Shown here in pieces: positions 1-6,449 of a stretch of 19,291 nucleotides of DNA (its first letter is position 1; each line of letters opens with the position of its first letter). The notes under the pieces were generated by a model. It made no database searches. It saw only the letters and a program-made list of their open reading frames with translations, and was not told the DNA's origin. Where the stretch lies: positions 1 to 19,291 of the forward strand of contig JBBTPZ010000030.1 of NCBI GenBank assembly GCA_038065915.1, in the 5' to 3' direction. This DNA is from VMGX01 sp038065915. Lineage in GTDB: Bacteria; Patescibacteriota; Minisyncoccia; Phycocordibacterales; 21-14-all-36-13. Made by a program: the position numbers and the translations under genes.

Positions 1-42
1 GGCTGGATTATGTAAGCCCTGGTGAATGTCGGCCGTAACTAT
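1..42 (+). rRNA. rrl: 23S rRNA exon 1 (partial, 5' end outside window)
   Basis: This corresponds to E. coli 23S positions ~1876-1917, ending in the helix 69 sequence GGCCGTAACTAT. The upstream part of the gene lies outside the window. The exon ends at U1917. The last eight bases (35-42) pair perfectly with the intron 1 guide at 55-62, with a U-G wobble at the splice site, which fixes the boundary. Confidence 0.93.
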
Positions 43-847
43 AAAATAACCGTTGTAGTTACGAAAATAAATTTTGCTATATGCGGGAAAACCTGGTCCG
101 TCAGCTGACGGAAAAAAAGTAATCATTATTACTCGTCTTGTTGGTTGAAAAGACAGTAACAATATAATGATGCAGACAATCCGCAGGAAAGATTCCGTTA
201 ACTAATTTTATGGATGAACATAAAAAATGGTTAAATAATTTCAACCCAAACCTCGGAAACTATATTTCTGGTTTTACCGACGGAGAGGGAAGCTTTAATG
301 TTTCATTAAAGAAAAGAGAAGATTATAAAAATAGTTGGAAATTATCTCCATCATTCAATATTTCTCAAAAAGACCGTGTCATTTTAGCTCTTTTTAAAAA
401 AGAACTAGGGTTTGGCACTCTTAGAGAAAGAAAAGATGGGATTGTTTACTACGAAGTAACAAATATAGAAATATTACAAAAAAGAGTAATTCCTTTTTTC
501 AAAAAATTTCATTTCCTATCGGCTAATAAAAAGAAAAATTTTTACATCTTTGCAAACATAATAAATCTTATTTATAAGAAAGAACATTTGCAACAAGATG
601 GTTTCAAAAAGATTCTTGAGCTCAGAGAAAAATTAAATTTTGGAATAGGAAGAACGAGAAAATATAATATCCAAGACGTTATTAAAAAATAATCAAACGG
701 AAAATCCTCACAGACTACACGCAAAACATCTTATAAATTACATTGGATAGCCGAACGATTTGTAAGTAAAGATATAGTCGAGTCCTTATGGCGACATAAG
801 GTCAATACATTAGTTTGTTGTAATGTGTATTGTTTAAAATATCAACA
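43..847 (+). ncRNA. Group I intron 1, after 23S position 1917, with homing endonuclease ORF
   Basis: This is a self-splicing ribozyme inserted in helix 69. P1 pairs 35-42 with 55-62. The P4-P6 core segment is at 171-187 (TGCAGACAATCCGCAGG), P7/P3 at 705-722 (CAGACTACACGC) and the P7 3' strand at 768-780 (AAGATATAGTCG). P9 at 784-801 is capped by a GCGA tetraloop. The endonuclease ORF sits in the loop between P6 and P7. Exon joining must restore CTATAACGG, so the intron ends in A at every alternative boundary (847-849); the usual terminal G is absent. Its core resembles introns 2 and 3. Confidence 0.92.
210..692 (+). CDS. LAGLIDADG homing endonuclease, intron 1
   Basis: This 160-residue protein has a single LAGLIDADG-type motif (ISGFTDGEGSF, residues ~19-29), so by analogy with single-motif family members it should act as a homodimer. 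It would cut intronless 23S genes at the insertion site and so spread the intron. The lysine-rich sequence and the IPFF element near residue 98 match the intron 2 protein, so the two are paralogous. The ORF lies wholly between the P4-P6 segment and P7, so it does not overlap the catalytic core. I see no Shine-Dalgarno before the ATG; an in-frame TAA just upstream limits the start. The family assignment is firm; the cutting activity is inferred. Confidence 0.9.
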   Translation: MDEHKKWLNNFNPNLGNYISGFTDGEGSFNVSLKKREDYKNSWKLSPSFNISQKDRVILALFKKELGFGTLRERKDGIVYYEVTNIEILQKRVIPFFKKFHFLSANKKKNFYIFANIINLIYKKEHLQQDGFKKILELREKLNFGIGRTRKYNIQDVIKK

Positions 848-861
848 AACGGTCCTAAGGT
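848..861 (+). rRNA. rrl: 23S rRNA exon 2, 14-nt micro-exon
   Basis: The sequence AACGGTCCTAAGGT equals E. coli 1918-1931. It lies between introns 1 and 2. It must serve as the 3' exon for intron 1 and, through its last seven bases, as the P1 partner of intron 2. Confidence 0.93.
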
Positions 862-1592
862 GAATAACATTGCCTTAGAAAAATTTGGCTAAATGCTGGA
901 AAACCTGTGCATAAAATGCTGTAGAATCCAATACTACTATGGTATAATTATTCCATAGAAATATGAATAGTATCCCAAGTAAAAAAGTAATTGGTGCAGA
1001 TAATCAGCAGGAAAGGCTAAAAATTGAAAATTGGATTGTTGGTTTTACTGATGGAGAAGGGTGTTTCTCTGTAAGTATAGTAAAAAATAAAACCACATCT
1101 CTTGGATGGCAAGTTTTTCCTGAATTTGTTGTTACTCAAGGTGAAAAAAGTAAAAAAGTTTTGGAATCAATAAGAAAATATTTTGATTGTGGAAAAATCT
1201 TTGTAAATAAAAGATATGATAATCATAATGAAAATATTTACAGATATTGTGTTAGGCCAATTGATGACCTAAACAAAAAAATTATTCCGTTTTTTACTAA
1301 AAATAAATTGAGAACAGAAAAATATTCAGATTTTGTAATTTTTTCTAAAATAATTCTGATGATAAAAGAAGGAAGACATCTTTCTTTATCTGGAATTAAA
1401 AAAATTGCAAAAATGATTGAAAAAATGAATCGCAAAAAACCATCAAAATTTTTAGAATCCTCAGAGACTACACGCCAAACAAAATTATCTAAAAAATAAT
1501 TTTGAAGATATAGTCCGAACTTTGTGGCGACACAAAGAGTGAGACAGAAATGTTCTTACCTTGATTTGAAAAAAATCAAAGTAACAAAGTTG
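862..1592 (+). ncRNA. Group I intron 2, after 23S position 1931, with homing endonuclease ORF
   Basis: P1 pairs exon bases 855-861 (CTAAGGT) with 872-878 (GCCTTAG), with U-G at the splice site. The P4-P6 core is at 994-1011 (GTGCAGATAATCAGCAGG), the P7/P3 segment at ~1458-1475 (TCAGAGACTACACGCC) and the P7 3' strand at 1503-1516. A P9 hairpin follows with stem CTTTGTG/CACAAAG and a GCGA loop. The intron ends with the expected G (1592). Position 1931 is, from memory, an established site for bacterial and chloroplast group I introns (Thermotoga, Simkania). The ORF overlaps both halves of the core. Confidence 0.93.
963..1499 (+). CDS. LAGLIDADG homing endonuclease, intron 2
   Basis: This 178-residue single-motif LAGLIDADG protein has its motif (IVGFTDGEGCF) at residues ~25-35. 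It is similar throughout to the intron 1 protein, including the IIPFF element. The reading frame runs through both conserved ribozyme segments: residues ~11-18 (GADNQQER) are encoded by the P4-P6 core, and the C-terminal SSETTRQT is encoded by the P7/P3 segment. RNA and protein constraints are therefore superimposed. No ATG other than 963 precedes the motif in frame. No clear Shine-Dalgarno is visible. The likely role is intron homing. Confidence 0.9.
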   Translation: MNSIPSKKVIGADNQQERLKIENWIVGFTDGEGCFSVSIVKNKTTSLGWQVFPEFVVTQGEKSKKVLESIRKYFDCGKIFVNKRYDNHNENIYRYCVRPIDDLNKKIIPFFTKNKLRTEKYSDFVIFSKIILMIKEGRHLSLSGIKKIAKMIEKMNRKKPSKFLESSETTRQTKLSKK

Positions 1593-1921
1593 AGCGTAAT
1601 TCCTTGTGTGGTAAGTTCACACGTGCACGAATGGCGTAACGACTGGGGGACTGTCTCGGGGAACAGCTCGGTGAAAATACAGTATCGGTGAAGATGCCGA
1701 TTACCTGCAACGGGACGAAAAGACCCCGGGAGCTTTACTGCAACTTCGTATTGAATATACGTTTCATCTGCGTAGCATAGATGGGAGACCTTGAAGTTTG
1801 TTTTTCGGAACAGATGGAGTCAACAGTGAAATACCATTCTTATGTGATGTATGTTCTAACCTCAACGGCAAAAACGGTGAGAGACATTGCGTGGTGGGCA
1901 GTTTTAGTGGGGCGCTATCCT
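1593..1921 (+). rRNA. rrl: 23S rRNA exon 3
   Basis: This 329-nt segment aligns to E. coli 1932-2262. It includes AGCGTAATTCCTTGTG, CACGAATGGCG, GACGAAAAGACCCC and the P-loop sequence TGGGGCG near its end. It ends at the T that must precede CCTAAAGAG for the helix with GGAGGAG to form. The 1931 junction at the start is unambiguous. Confidence 0.93.
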
Positions 1922-1927
1922 TCAGGG

Positions 1928-2020
1928 CGCAGATAGACGCAGATAAAAAAACACGCAGATTAACGCAGATGAATTCATCGGCGGGAGTCGGTGTTTTAAA
2001 ATCTGTGTGAATCTGCACTT
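1928..2020 (+). repeat. CGCAGAT repeat array in intron 3 (5' flank), hairpin-forming
   Basis: About four spaced copies of CGCAGAT lie at 1928-1970. They are followed at ~2001-2019 by the opposing ATCTGTGTGAATCTGC, which pairs with GCAGATTAACGCAGAT (14 Watson-Crick pairs, one G-U and one mismatch over 16 bases). This builds a long stem in the P1/P2 region. The unit is the reverse complement of the TCTGCGT array near the 3' end of the same intron. Confidence 0.75.
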
Positions 2021-2316
2021 TGAAACTATGGCGCCTCCAGAAGTTTAATCCACTTCAAAATAAATAAATGAGGGGGTATTTTATAAATTAAATTTTATAA
2101 AATAGGATTCAGTTATATGCTAGAAAATCCGGTGTATCCAACAATACTTGAAGAAGTAAAAATTTGTTTGGTGCGGACAACTAGCAGGCAATCTACTATT
2201 AGTAGAGAACCTCAGAGACTACACGCTGAACTAAATTGTTTAAAAAACAACTTAGAAGAAATAGTCCGATCTTTGTGGCGACACAAAGAGACAAACAGAA
2301 ATGTTTTGTCCTTGTA

Positions 2317-2354
2317 TCTGCGTAAATCTGCGTATAATCTGCGTAGGTCTGCGT
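2317..2354 (+). repeat. TCTGCGT tandem array in intron 3 (3' flank)
   Basis: There are four copies of TCTGCGT spaced 10-11 nt apart (2317-2354), just before the 3' splice site. They are complementary to the CGCAGAT copies at 1928-1970, so a long-range helix between the two intron ends is possible. Similar TCTGCGT-type intergenic repeats occur in many environmental bacterial genomes, to my recollection. Confidence 0.75.
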
Positions 2355-2376
2355 TTGTTACAAAGTAACAATAATG

Positions 2377-2700
<324 letters not shown>

Positions 2701-3554
2701 AAGGATTCATGAGCCCAGCAAATTCTCATCGAGAATAAAATAAAAAGGAATAATAAACTGACTCATAACGGTGAAGTCCGGTTGCATATGTTAAAATATA
2801 CGCAATGGATAATATCGTGGGAAGATTACAATCTACATTTCCATCACATCAGCTTGATGTGATTATAGGGTCATTGCTTGGTGATGCTCGGCTTGAATGC
2901 CGATCGAAAGGAATACGGGCTTCTTATACCGCTCGCTTTCGAGTTCATCACGGAGAGAAACAAAAAGAGTATGTCTGGTGGAAGTATAAAATACTAAAAA
3001 ATTTGGTATCTTGTGAGCCAAAAGAAATTTCTTGTATAAATAAAAAAAGAAATTTATATGAAGTATCTTGGTATTTCCATACAAAAAGTTTAAAAAACTT
3101 TGGAATCATTCATGAAATTTTTTATAAAAATGAAGTGAAAAAATTCCCCACAGAAATACTTCCAATTTTCTCTGACAGAATGTTGGCAGTTTGGTATATG
3201 GATGACGGTTCAAATAATCATGGGAACATAACTTTGAACACACATTCTTTTTCTTTAGGAGATCAAAAAATAATTATTGATTCTTTAAAGAAGAAGTATC
3301 AAATATCCCCAACAATTGTAAAAGATAGGAATCAATGGAAAATCGCGATTGGTAGAAAAGATTATAATCATTTTCTCTCAATTGTTGCTCCGTTTATTCC
3401 AAAAGCAATGACATATAAGATTGATAATCCCCGTATCGACTTGTCGATTTAATCGGCAGAGCCTCGACGTAGCGTCGGGACTAACACGTCAGTTCCAAAG
3501 GTGGAAAATTTGGAAAAGGTATAGTCAGTACCATTAGTAATAATGGAAGAAATG
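2701..3554 (+). ncRNA. Group I intron 4, after 23S position 2584, with two-motif homing endonuclease
   Basis: P1 pairs GCTGGGT (2694-2700) perfectly with GCCCAGC at 2713-2719, with U-G at the splice site. A P2 hairpin follows (~2722-2736). The segment ATAAACTGACTCATAACGG at 2753-2771 holds P3 and P4. P7/P3 is at ~3477-3492 (GGACTAACACGTCAG) and the P7 3' strand at 3516-3528 (AAGGTATAGTCAG). The intron ends in G (3554), followed by TCAGACCGT. It belongs to a core family distinct from introns 1-3. Confidence 0.92.
2805..3452 (+). CDS. Two-motif LAGLIDADG homing endonuclease, intron 4
   Basis: This 215-residue protein has two LAGLIDADG-like motifs: IIGSLLGDARL (residues ~20-30) and LAVWYMDDGSN (~127-137). 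It would therefore act as a pseudo-symmetric monomer of the LAGLIDADG DNA endonuclease (LAGLIDADG_2, PF03161-like) type, unlike the single-motif proteins of introns 1, 2 and 6. Acidic residues are present in both motifs (D27 and D133/D134), as the active site needs. The ATG lies in the P4/P5 strand of the ribozyme, so its first codons (MDNIVGR) are also catalytic RNA. No Shine-Dalgarno is seen. It probably cuts the peptidyl transferase region of uninterrupted 23S genes. Confidence 0.92.
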   Translation: MDNIVGRLQSTFPSHQLDVIIGSLLGDARLECRSKGIRASYTARFRVHHGEKQKEYVWWKYKILKNLVSCEPKEISCINKKRNLYEVSWYFHTKSLKNFGIIHEIFYKNEVKKFPTEILPIFSDRMLAVWYMDDGSNNHGNITLNTHSFSLGDQKIIIDSLKKKYQISPTIVKDRNQWKIAIGRKDYNHFLSIVAPFIPKAMTYKIDNPRIDLSI

Positions 3555-3563
3555 TCAGACCGT
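3555..3563 (+). rRNA. rrl: 23S rRNA exon 5, 9-nt micro-exon
   Basis: The sequence TCAGACCGT corresponds to E. coli 2585-2593 (UUAGAACGU). The unusual C at 2590 is matched by G at 2604 in the next exon (GACAGGTTGG), keeping helix 93 paired. That covariation supports the assignment although the exon is so short. It follows the terminal G of intron 4, and its last bases pair with the intron 5 guide at ~3635-3642 (GCGGCTTT). Confidence 0.85.
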
Positions 3564-3739
3564 TTGTAATCGGAATTTATTTCGGGTTACAAAGTATTCT
3601 GAATCCACAAACGTTTAAAAGAGCCAAAAGAGAAAAACACGGCGGCTTTCACGAGTAATCGTGATTGATATAAACTGACTCATATCGGTGAAATCTTTTT
3701 TATTGACCAATAAAAGATAATACCGAGGGAAGTCTGCGT

Positions 3740-3866
3740 GTTTCGCATTGCGAAACACTAAGTTAAAAAATCAAAATGCAAAATGCAAAATTGTTGAGTA
3801 AATTTTTCAAAGAAAAATTTACAACCAAGATAGTTTGTCCGCCTTCGGCGGACACGACAATTTTAA
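3740..3866 (+). repeat. Hairpin cluster inside intron 5
   Basis: Three perfect stem-loops lie in the P6 extension: GTGTTTCGC-ATT-GCGAAACAC (~3737-3757), GTAAATTTTTC-AAA-GAAAAATTTAC (~3798-3822) and GTCCGCC-TTC-GGCGGAC (~3837-3853). They sit where introns 1, 2 and 4 carry an endonuclease ORF. They could be a remnant or a small inserted element. Confidence 0.6.
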
Positions 3867-4008
3867 ACTTTGATATTTACATTTTAAATTTAGCAAAGCG
3901 CTTGACCCCGTAGAGACTACACGTCAGTCCCCTGAAAAGGGTGAAGGTATAGTCCGACACTCTGTGGTAACACGGAGAGACAAACAGAAATGATTTGTCC
4001 TCGTAACT

Positions 4009-4080
4009 TCTGCGTAAGTCCGCGCTTGCCCCGTAGATAGCATAACTATGGTATGGGGTATAATCTGCGTGAATCTGCGT
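4009..4080 (+). repeat. TCTGCGT repeats in intron 5
   Basis: TCTGCGT occurs at 4009-4015, 4064-4070 and 4074-4080, with a degenerate GTCCGCGC at ~4018. The copies are interrupted by a segment with CCCC/GGGG ends (4029-4059). The last copy continues into TTGTTACGAAGTAACAA, which is shared with intron 3. Confidence 0.72.
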
Positions 4081-4101
4081 TTGTTACGAAGTAACAAAGT
4101 G

Positions 4102-4164
4102 CGTGAGACAGGTTGGTCTCCTATCTGTTGCAGGCGTCGATTTTTGAGGAGATTTGCTTCTAGT
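4102..4164 (+). rRNA. rrl: 23S rRNA exon 6
   Basis: This exon is exactly 63 nt, equal to E. coli 2594-2656. It begins CGTGAGACAGG and ends CTTCTAGT, the first strand of the sarcin-ricin loop. The intact reading AGTACGAGAGG is completed only after intron 6 is removed. Confidence 0.93.
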
Positions 4165-5003
4165 AAGTAATTGCTACTTCTCATAGTAATATGAGATGAC
4201 AATTTGGCTAATAACGGTGGAACCCCTCCCTTTCTTAAATATGTGCCAGATTTTGGTACAATTTGAAGAAAACGGTCCATCATAACTTAGTAGTATATAA
4301 ACTACTAAGTAAAGGGAGGGGCAATACCGTGGGAAGTCGATCTAAAATTAATTTAGCATATATCGCTGGCTTTCTTGATGGAGACGGAAGTTTAATGTTC
4401 CAAATAAAGAAAAGAAGTGATAACAAAAGAGGGATTCGTTTTATGGCGACAATATGTTTTTATCAAGACAGTCGTCACGACGAACCTTTGTACTGGATAA
4501 GAAAAGAATTAAACATAGGATATATTTCAAAAAGAAAAGATGGAATTACTGAATTGAGGATTAATGGGTTTGAGAGAATTGAAGAAATTCTTAAAAACCT
4601 TATTCCTTATATAAAATTCAAAAAAATACAAGCAAAAGCATTATATGATTGTTGTAAAATTTTACAAAAACCAATAAATTCTTTAAAGGAAAGTGATTTC
4701 AGAAAACTTGTAGATTTAATTCTTACAATTCAAAAAGAAAACTATGTTACAAAGAAAAAGAAAGACAAAAAAGAATTGCTAAAACTATTAGATTTGACCC
4801 CGTAACGACTTGTTTTGTTCAATTTAATTTGGGCAAACGGACTTGTATAATTTCGGAAGGTTCTGAAATATTTTAGGACAGATTTATACTTGTAATACGC
4901 CGACACCCCAATCAGTCGAAAACTGACGGGTGAAGATATAGTCTACACTCCTAGAAATAGGGGATAAAATTCTAAATCAATTAAAAAGATTAAGAAATAT
5001 GTG
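4165..5003 (+). ncRNA. Group I intron 6, inside the sarcin-ricin loop (after 2656), with homing endonuclease
   Basis: The flanks CTTCTAGT and ACGAGAGGACC must join to give the invariant AGTACGAGAGG, placing the intron after U2656. P1 is short (TAGT with GCTA, four pairs). P2 is a perfect TCTCATA-GTAA-TATGAGA hairpin at ~4178-4195. P4 is CGGT/ACCG. P5 is extended by an 11-bp perfect helix (4223-4233 with 4311-4321). The P8 hairpin and the P7 3' strand AAGATATAGTCT are at ~4914-4945. The intron ends in G (5003). P7 is the most divergent of the six. Confidence 0.88.
4329..4805 (+). CDS. LAGLIDADG homing endonuclease, intron 6
   Basis: The protein has one LAGLIDADG motif (IAGFLDGDGS, residues ~12-21) and a lysine-rich C-terminus. 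It is probably a homodimeric homing enzyme that targets the sarcin-ricin loop. I choose GTG at 4329 (158 residues) because GGGAGGGG (4314-4321) lies 7 nt upstream, and because other single-motif enzymes begin shortly before the motif. The frame is open back to a TTG at 4263 (180 residues), but that stretch codes for P5. The Shine-Dalgarno is itself one strand of the 11-bp P5 helix, so folding of the intron should hide it. The stop overlaps nothing else. Family firm, start moderately sure. Confidence 0.88.
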   Translation: MGSRSKINLAYIAGFLDGDGSLMFQIKKRSDNKRGIRFMATICFYQDSRHDEPLYWIRKELNIGYISKRKDGITELRINGFERIEEILKNLIPYIKFKKIQAKALYDCCKILQKPINSLKESDFRKLVDLILTIQKENYVTKKKKDKKELLKLLDLTP

Positions 5004-5232
<229 letters not shown>

Positions 5233-5259
5233 TGTTGGGAGCTATGTGAGCCACATTTG

Positions 5260-5318
5260 TCCCGTGGAATATGATGCTTTAGCATCATAAAAATCGAAAG
5301 ATTTTTATTTCACTGGGA
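5260..5318 (+). repeat. Bulged hairpin element after 23S rRNA (copy 1)
   Basis: TCCC-GTGGAAT (5260-5270) pairs with ATTTCAC-T-GGGA (5307-5318), leaving a single bulged T. Two small hairpins lie inside (ATGATGC-TTTA-GCATCAT and AAAATC-GAAA-GATTTT). The same outer design recurs at 10352-10383 after a protein gene. It could be a processing or terminator element. Confidence 0.6.
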
Positions 5319-5391
5319 ATATTTTATTTTTCGCGGATTCTTTATTCCGCTAGGTGAAAAGTACTTTGTCTGTTTTTAAACACTTAACTAA

Positions 5392-5418
5392 TTAAAATGC
5401 TCCGTGGGAGCATTTTAA
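5392..5418 (+). terminator. Hairpin terminator downstream of the 23S gene
   Basis: A 12-bp stem TTAAAATGCTCC/GGAGCATTTTAA encloses loop GTG. The A-rich and T-rich stem ends would serve as a terminator in either direction. The 5233-5468 spacer otherwise contains no recognisable gene and no 5S rRNA. Confidence 0.6.
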
Positions 5419-5468
5419 CCCAGAATTGATAATTCTAAACCGAATTTTTTAATTTGGTGTATTTTTTT

Positions 5469-5542
5469 GCAGAAGTAGCTCAATTGGATAGAGCGTCTGC
5501 CTAACGAGCAGAAGGTTAGTGGTTCAAACCCATTCTTCTGCA
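5469..5542 (+). tRNA. tRNA with anticodon AAC (Val, GUU codon)
   Basis: The cloverleaf is complete: acceptor GCAGAAG/CTTCTGC, D stem GCTC/GAGC, anticodon stem TCTGC/GCAGA with loop CTAACGA, and T stem AGTGG/CCATT with loop TTCAAAC. Positions 34-36 read AAC, and the discriminator is A73. CCA is not encoded (ACG follows). A35, C36 and A73 fit valine identity. The D arm, A20 and the rest of the body resemble bacterial tRNA-Arg(ACG), so the assignment as valine rests on the anticodon. A34 would need deamination to inosine to read more than GUU. Confidence 0.85.
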
Positions 5543-5578
5543 CGAAAGCTAGTGTTCTTTTTATTAAATTTCCTCTTT

Positions 5579-5610
5579 GCTCGCACTTGTGCGAGCTTTT
5601 TCTTTTATTT
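5579..5610 (+). terminator. Intrinsic terminator after tRNA-AAC
   Basis: The stem GCTCGCAC/GTGCGAGC with loop TT (5579-5596) is followed by a T-rich run to 5610. This is the most canonical rho-independent terminator in the window and ends the tRNA transcript. Confidence 0.9.
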
Positions 5611-5648
5611 ATTGAGATAGGAAAAAATATTTACTATGTTTTTTCTAA

Positions 5649-5834
5649 AGAAAAAACACAAAACACGAGAATGGTTATGTTGATGAAGAAAAAATAAAAA
5701 GAATTGTTCCGGACCTTAAAGACAGAGATATTTACATATGTAGACCAGATGGAATGACGGATTCACTTTTAAATATATTTAAAAAACTTGATGTTGATAA
5801 ACGTCAAATTCATTACGAAAAATTTTATTATTAA
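5649..5834 (+). pseudogene. Remnant of a ferredoxin-NADP reductase-type oxidoreductase (C-terminal end)
   Basis: One frame reads about 60 codons with no start codon, directly preceded by TAA (5646-5648). It ends in DRDIYICRPDGMTDSL, then IHYEKFYY and a stop. DxYxCGPxxM followed by a C-terminal HxExF is the signature of the NAD(P)-binding end of ferredoxin-NADP reductase and flavin reductase-like enzymes. Here the CGP glycine is replaced by arginine. Only the last ~55 residues of a ~230-300-residue family remain; FAD binding and most of NAD binding are gone. The piece follows a tRNA terminator and has no visible Shine-Dalgarno. It is best read as debris of a deletion or insertion event. Confidence 0.72.
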
Positions 5835-5907
5835 AAATTAGCAAGACGGCTTAAAACCCCAGATCAGGAATAATTTATAAGAATAGAATGTTAACACTAA
5901 ATTATAT

Positions 5908-5943
5908 TTAAAAACACCCGTCTTTCCTACGGGTGTTTTTAAA
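5908..5943. terminator. Bidirectional hairpin terminator
   Basis: Stem AAAAACACCCGT/ACGGGTGTTTTT with loop CTTTCCT has A and T runs on both ends, so it can stop transcription from either side. It separates the reductase remnant from the minus-strand 64-residue gene at 6011. Confidence 0.8.
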
Positions 5944-6010
5944 TTTTTTAAGACAACCCATGTCTACTACTTAAGTTTCACACTGATTTCAAGATTAATT
6001 CAATATAAAA

Positions 6011-6205
6011 TTATTTCTTTTTGCTATTACCAGTATCACCATATCCTGATTTTGGGATTCTTTCAACGGTGGTTGTGTTTGGGTGTTGTTTGGCCTCTTT
6101 TACTGTGATAAATTCACCAGTTTTAGAATTTCTACCAAGCGGGAATGTCTTCGTCCCTTTACTCATTGCATTTTTATGTTGAGTTTGTAATTGGGCGCCA
6201 GTCAT
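6011..6205 (-). CDS. Small basic protein of unknown function, 64 residues
   Basis: The protein is basic and hydrophilic, with a central GRNSKTGEFITVKEAKQHP and then NTTTVERIPKSG. This GR-(N/D)-x-KTGxF...HPxTT pattern recalls a widespread family of small uncharacterised bacterial proteins; I know of no established function. It has no membrane segment, signal peptide or cysteines. The first ATG (6205) has no clear Shine-Dalgarno. An internal ATG (codon 14) would give a 51-residue product that keeps the conserved part. It is transcribed divergently from the LexA-methyltransferase gene, with ~310 nt between, and it ends before the terminator at 5908-5943. Coding status is supported mainly by the family-like pattern. 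Confidence 0.6.
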   Translation of the reverse strand: MTGAQLQTQHKNAMSKGTKTFPLGRNSKTGEFITVKEAKQHPNTTTVERIPKSGYGDTGNSKKK

Positions 6206-6448
6206 GTTAAAGTAAAAATGTTTAGGTTTTACATCAAATCATAACTATATTGAATAATCGACACAGAGCATTATAGGAAAGAAACTCCTATTCATTTTAA
6301 CGCCCAGAAAAGCTACCAAGAAATTGGTGGATTTTCTTAATGTTCAAACATTTTGTATTAAGCTCCCCCTAAAAGGTATATCTAAATGATTTAACATAAT
6401 CTCCGGGACATAGTTTTTTAAATTAATTTTGATAATATTGACCTTTGT
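6206..6448. other. Intergenic region between the 64-residue gene and the lexA-methyltransferase gene
   Basis: I see no ORF or RNA gene here. A short imperfect inverted repeat (TAGGA/TCCTA, ~6274-6290) lies upstream of the minus-strand gene, and CCTATAAT on the minus strand nearby could be a -10 element. Nothing else stands out. Confidence 0.45.
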
Positions 6449-6449
6449 G

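Larger units (their letters stand above)
1922..2376 (+). ncRNA. Group I intron 3, after 23S position 2262, no ORF, repeat-expanded
   Basis: This 455-nt intron has the same core family as introns 1 and 2: TGCGGACAACTAGCAGG at ~2173-2189, CTCAGAGACTACACGC at 2211-2226, and the P7 3' strand AAGAAATAGTCCG at ~2256-2268. P9 (2271-2288) has the same stem and GCGA loop as in intron 2. It ends in G (2376). No endonuclease ORF exists; the open frame across 2117-2368 merely reads through the core. P1 is poorer than in the other introns: only three contiguous pairs (CCT with GGG at 1925-1927), then a CGCAG interruption before ATAG. TCTGCGT-type repeats occupy both flanks. Confidence 0.87.
3564..4101 (+). 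ncRNA. Group I intron 5, after 23S position 2593, no ORF, apparent chimera
   Basis: This 538-nt intron sits at the site used by the intron that encodes I-CreI in Chlamydomonas chloroplasts. P1 pairs AGACCGT with GCGGCTTT across a large loop that contains its own hairpin (~3563-3590). A P2 hairpin TCACGA-GTAA-TCGTGA follows. P3/P4 (3670-3695) is 24/26 identical to intron 4, while from P7 onward (~3913-4101) it follows intron 3: two 24-nt blocks (3977-4000 and 4074-4097) are 23/24 identical. It ends in G. The P6 region holds extra hairpins and no endonuclease. Confidence 0.88.

Noticed and set aside
43..847. Considered archaeal-type bulge-helix-bulge intron for the insert without terminal G
   Set aside because: P1 with U-G wobble, P4-P6 and P7 core segments and a GNRA-capped P9 all match group I.
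2117..2368. 83-codon open frame across the core of intron 3
   Set aside because: It reads straight through P4, P7, P9 and the TCTGCGT array and has no LAGLIDADG motif; the frame is open by chance.
3924..4283. 119-codon minus-strand frame over intron 5 and exon 6
   Set aside because: It is antisense to 23S exon 6 and ribozyme core; the composition is not protein-like.
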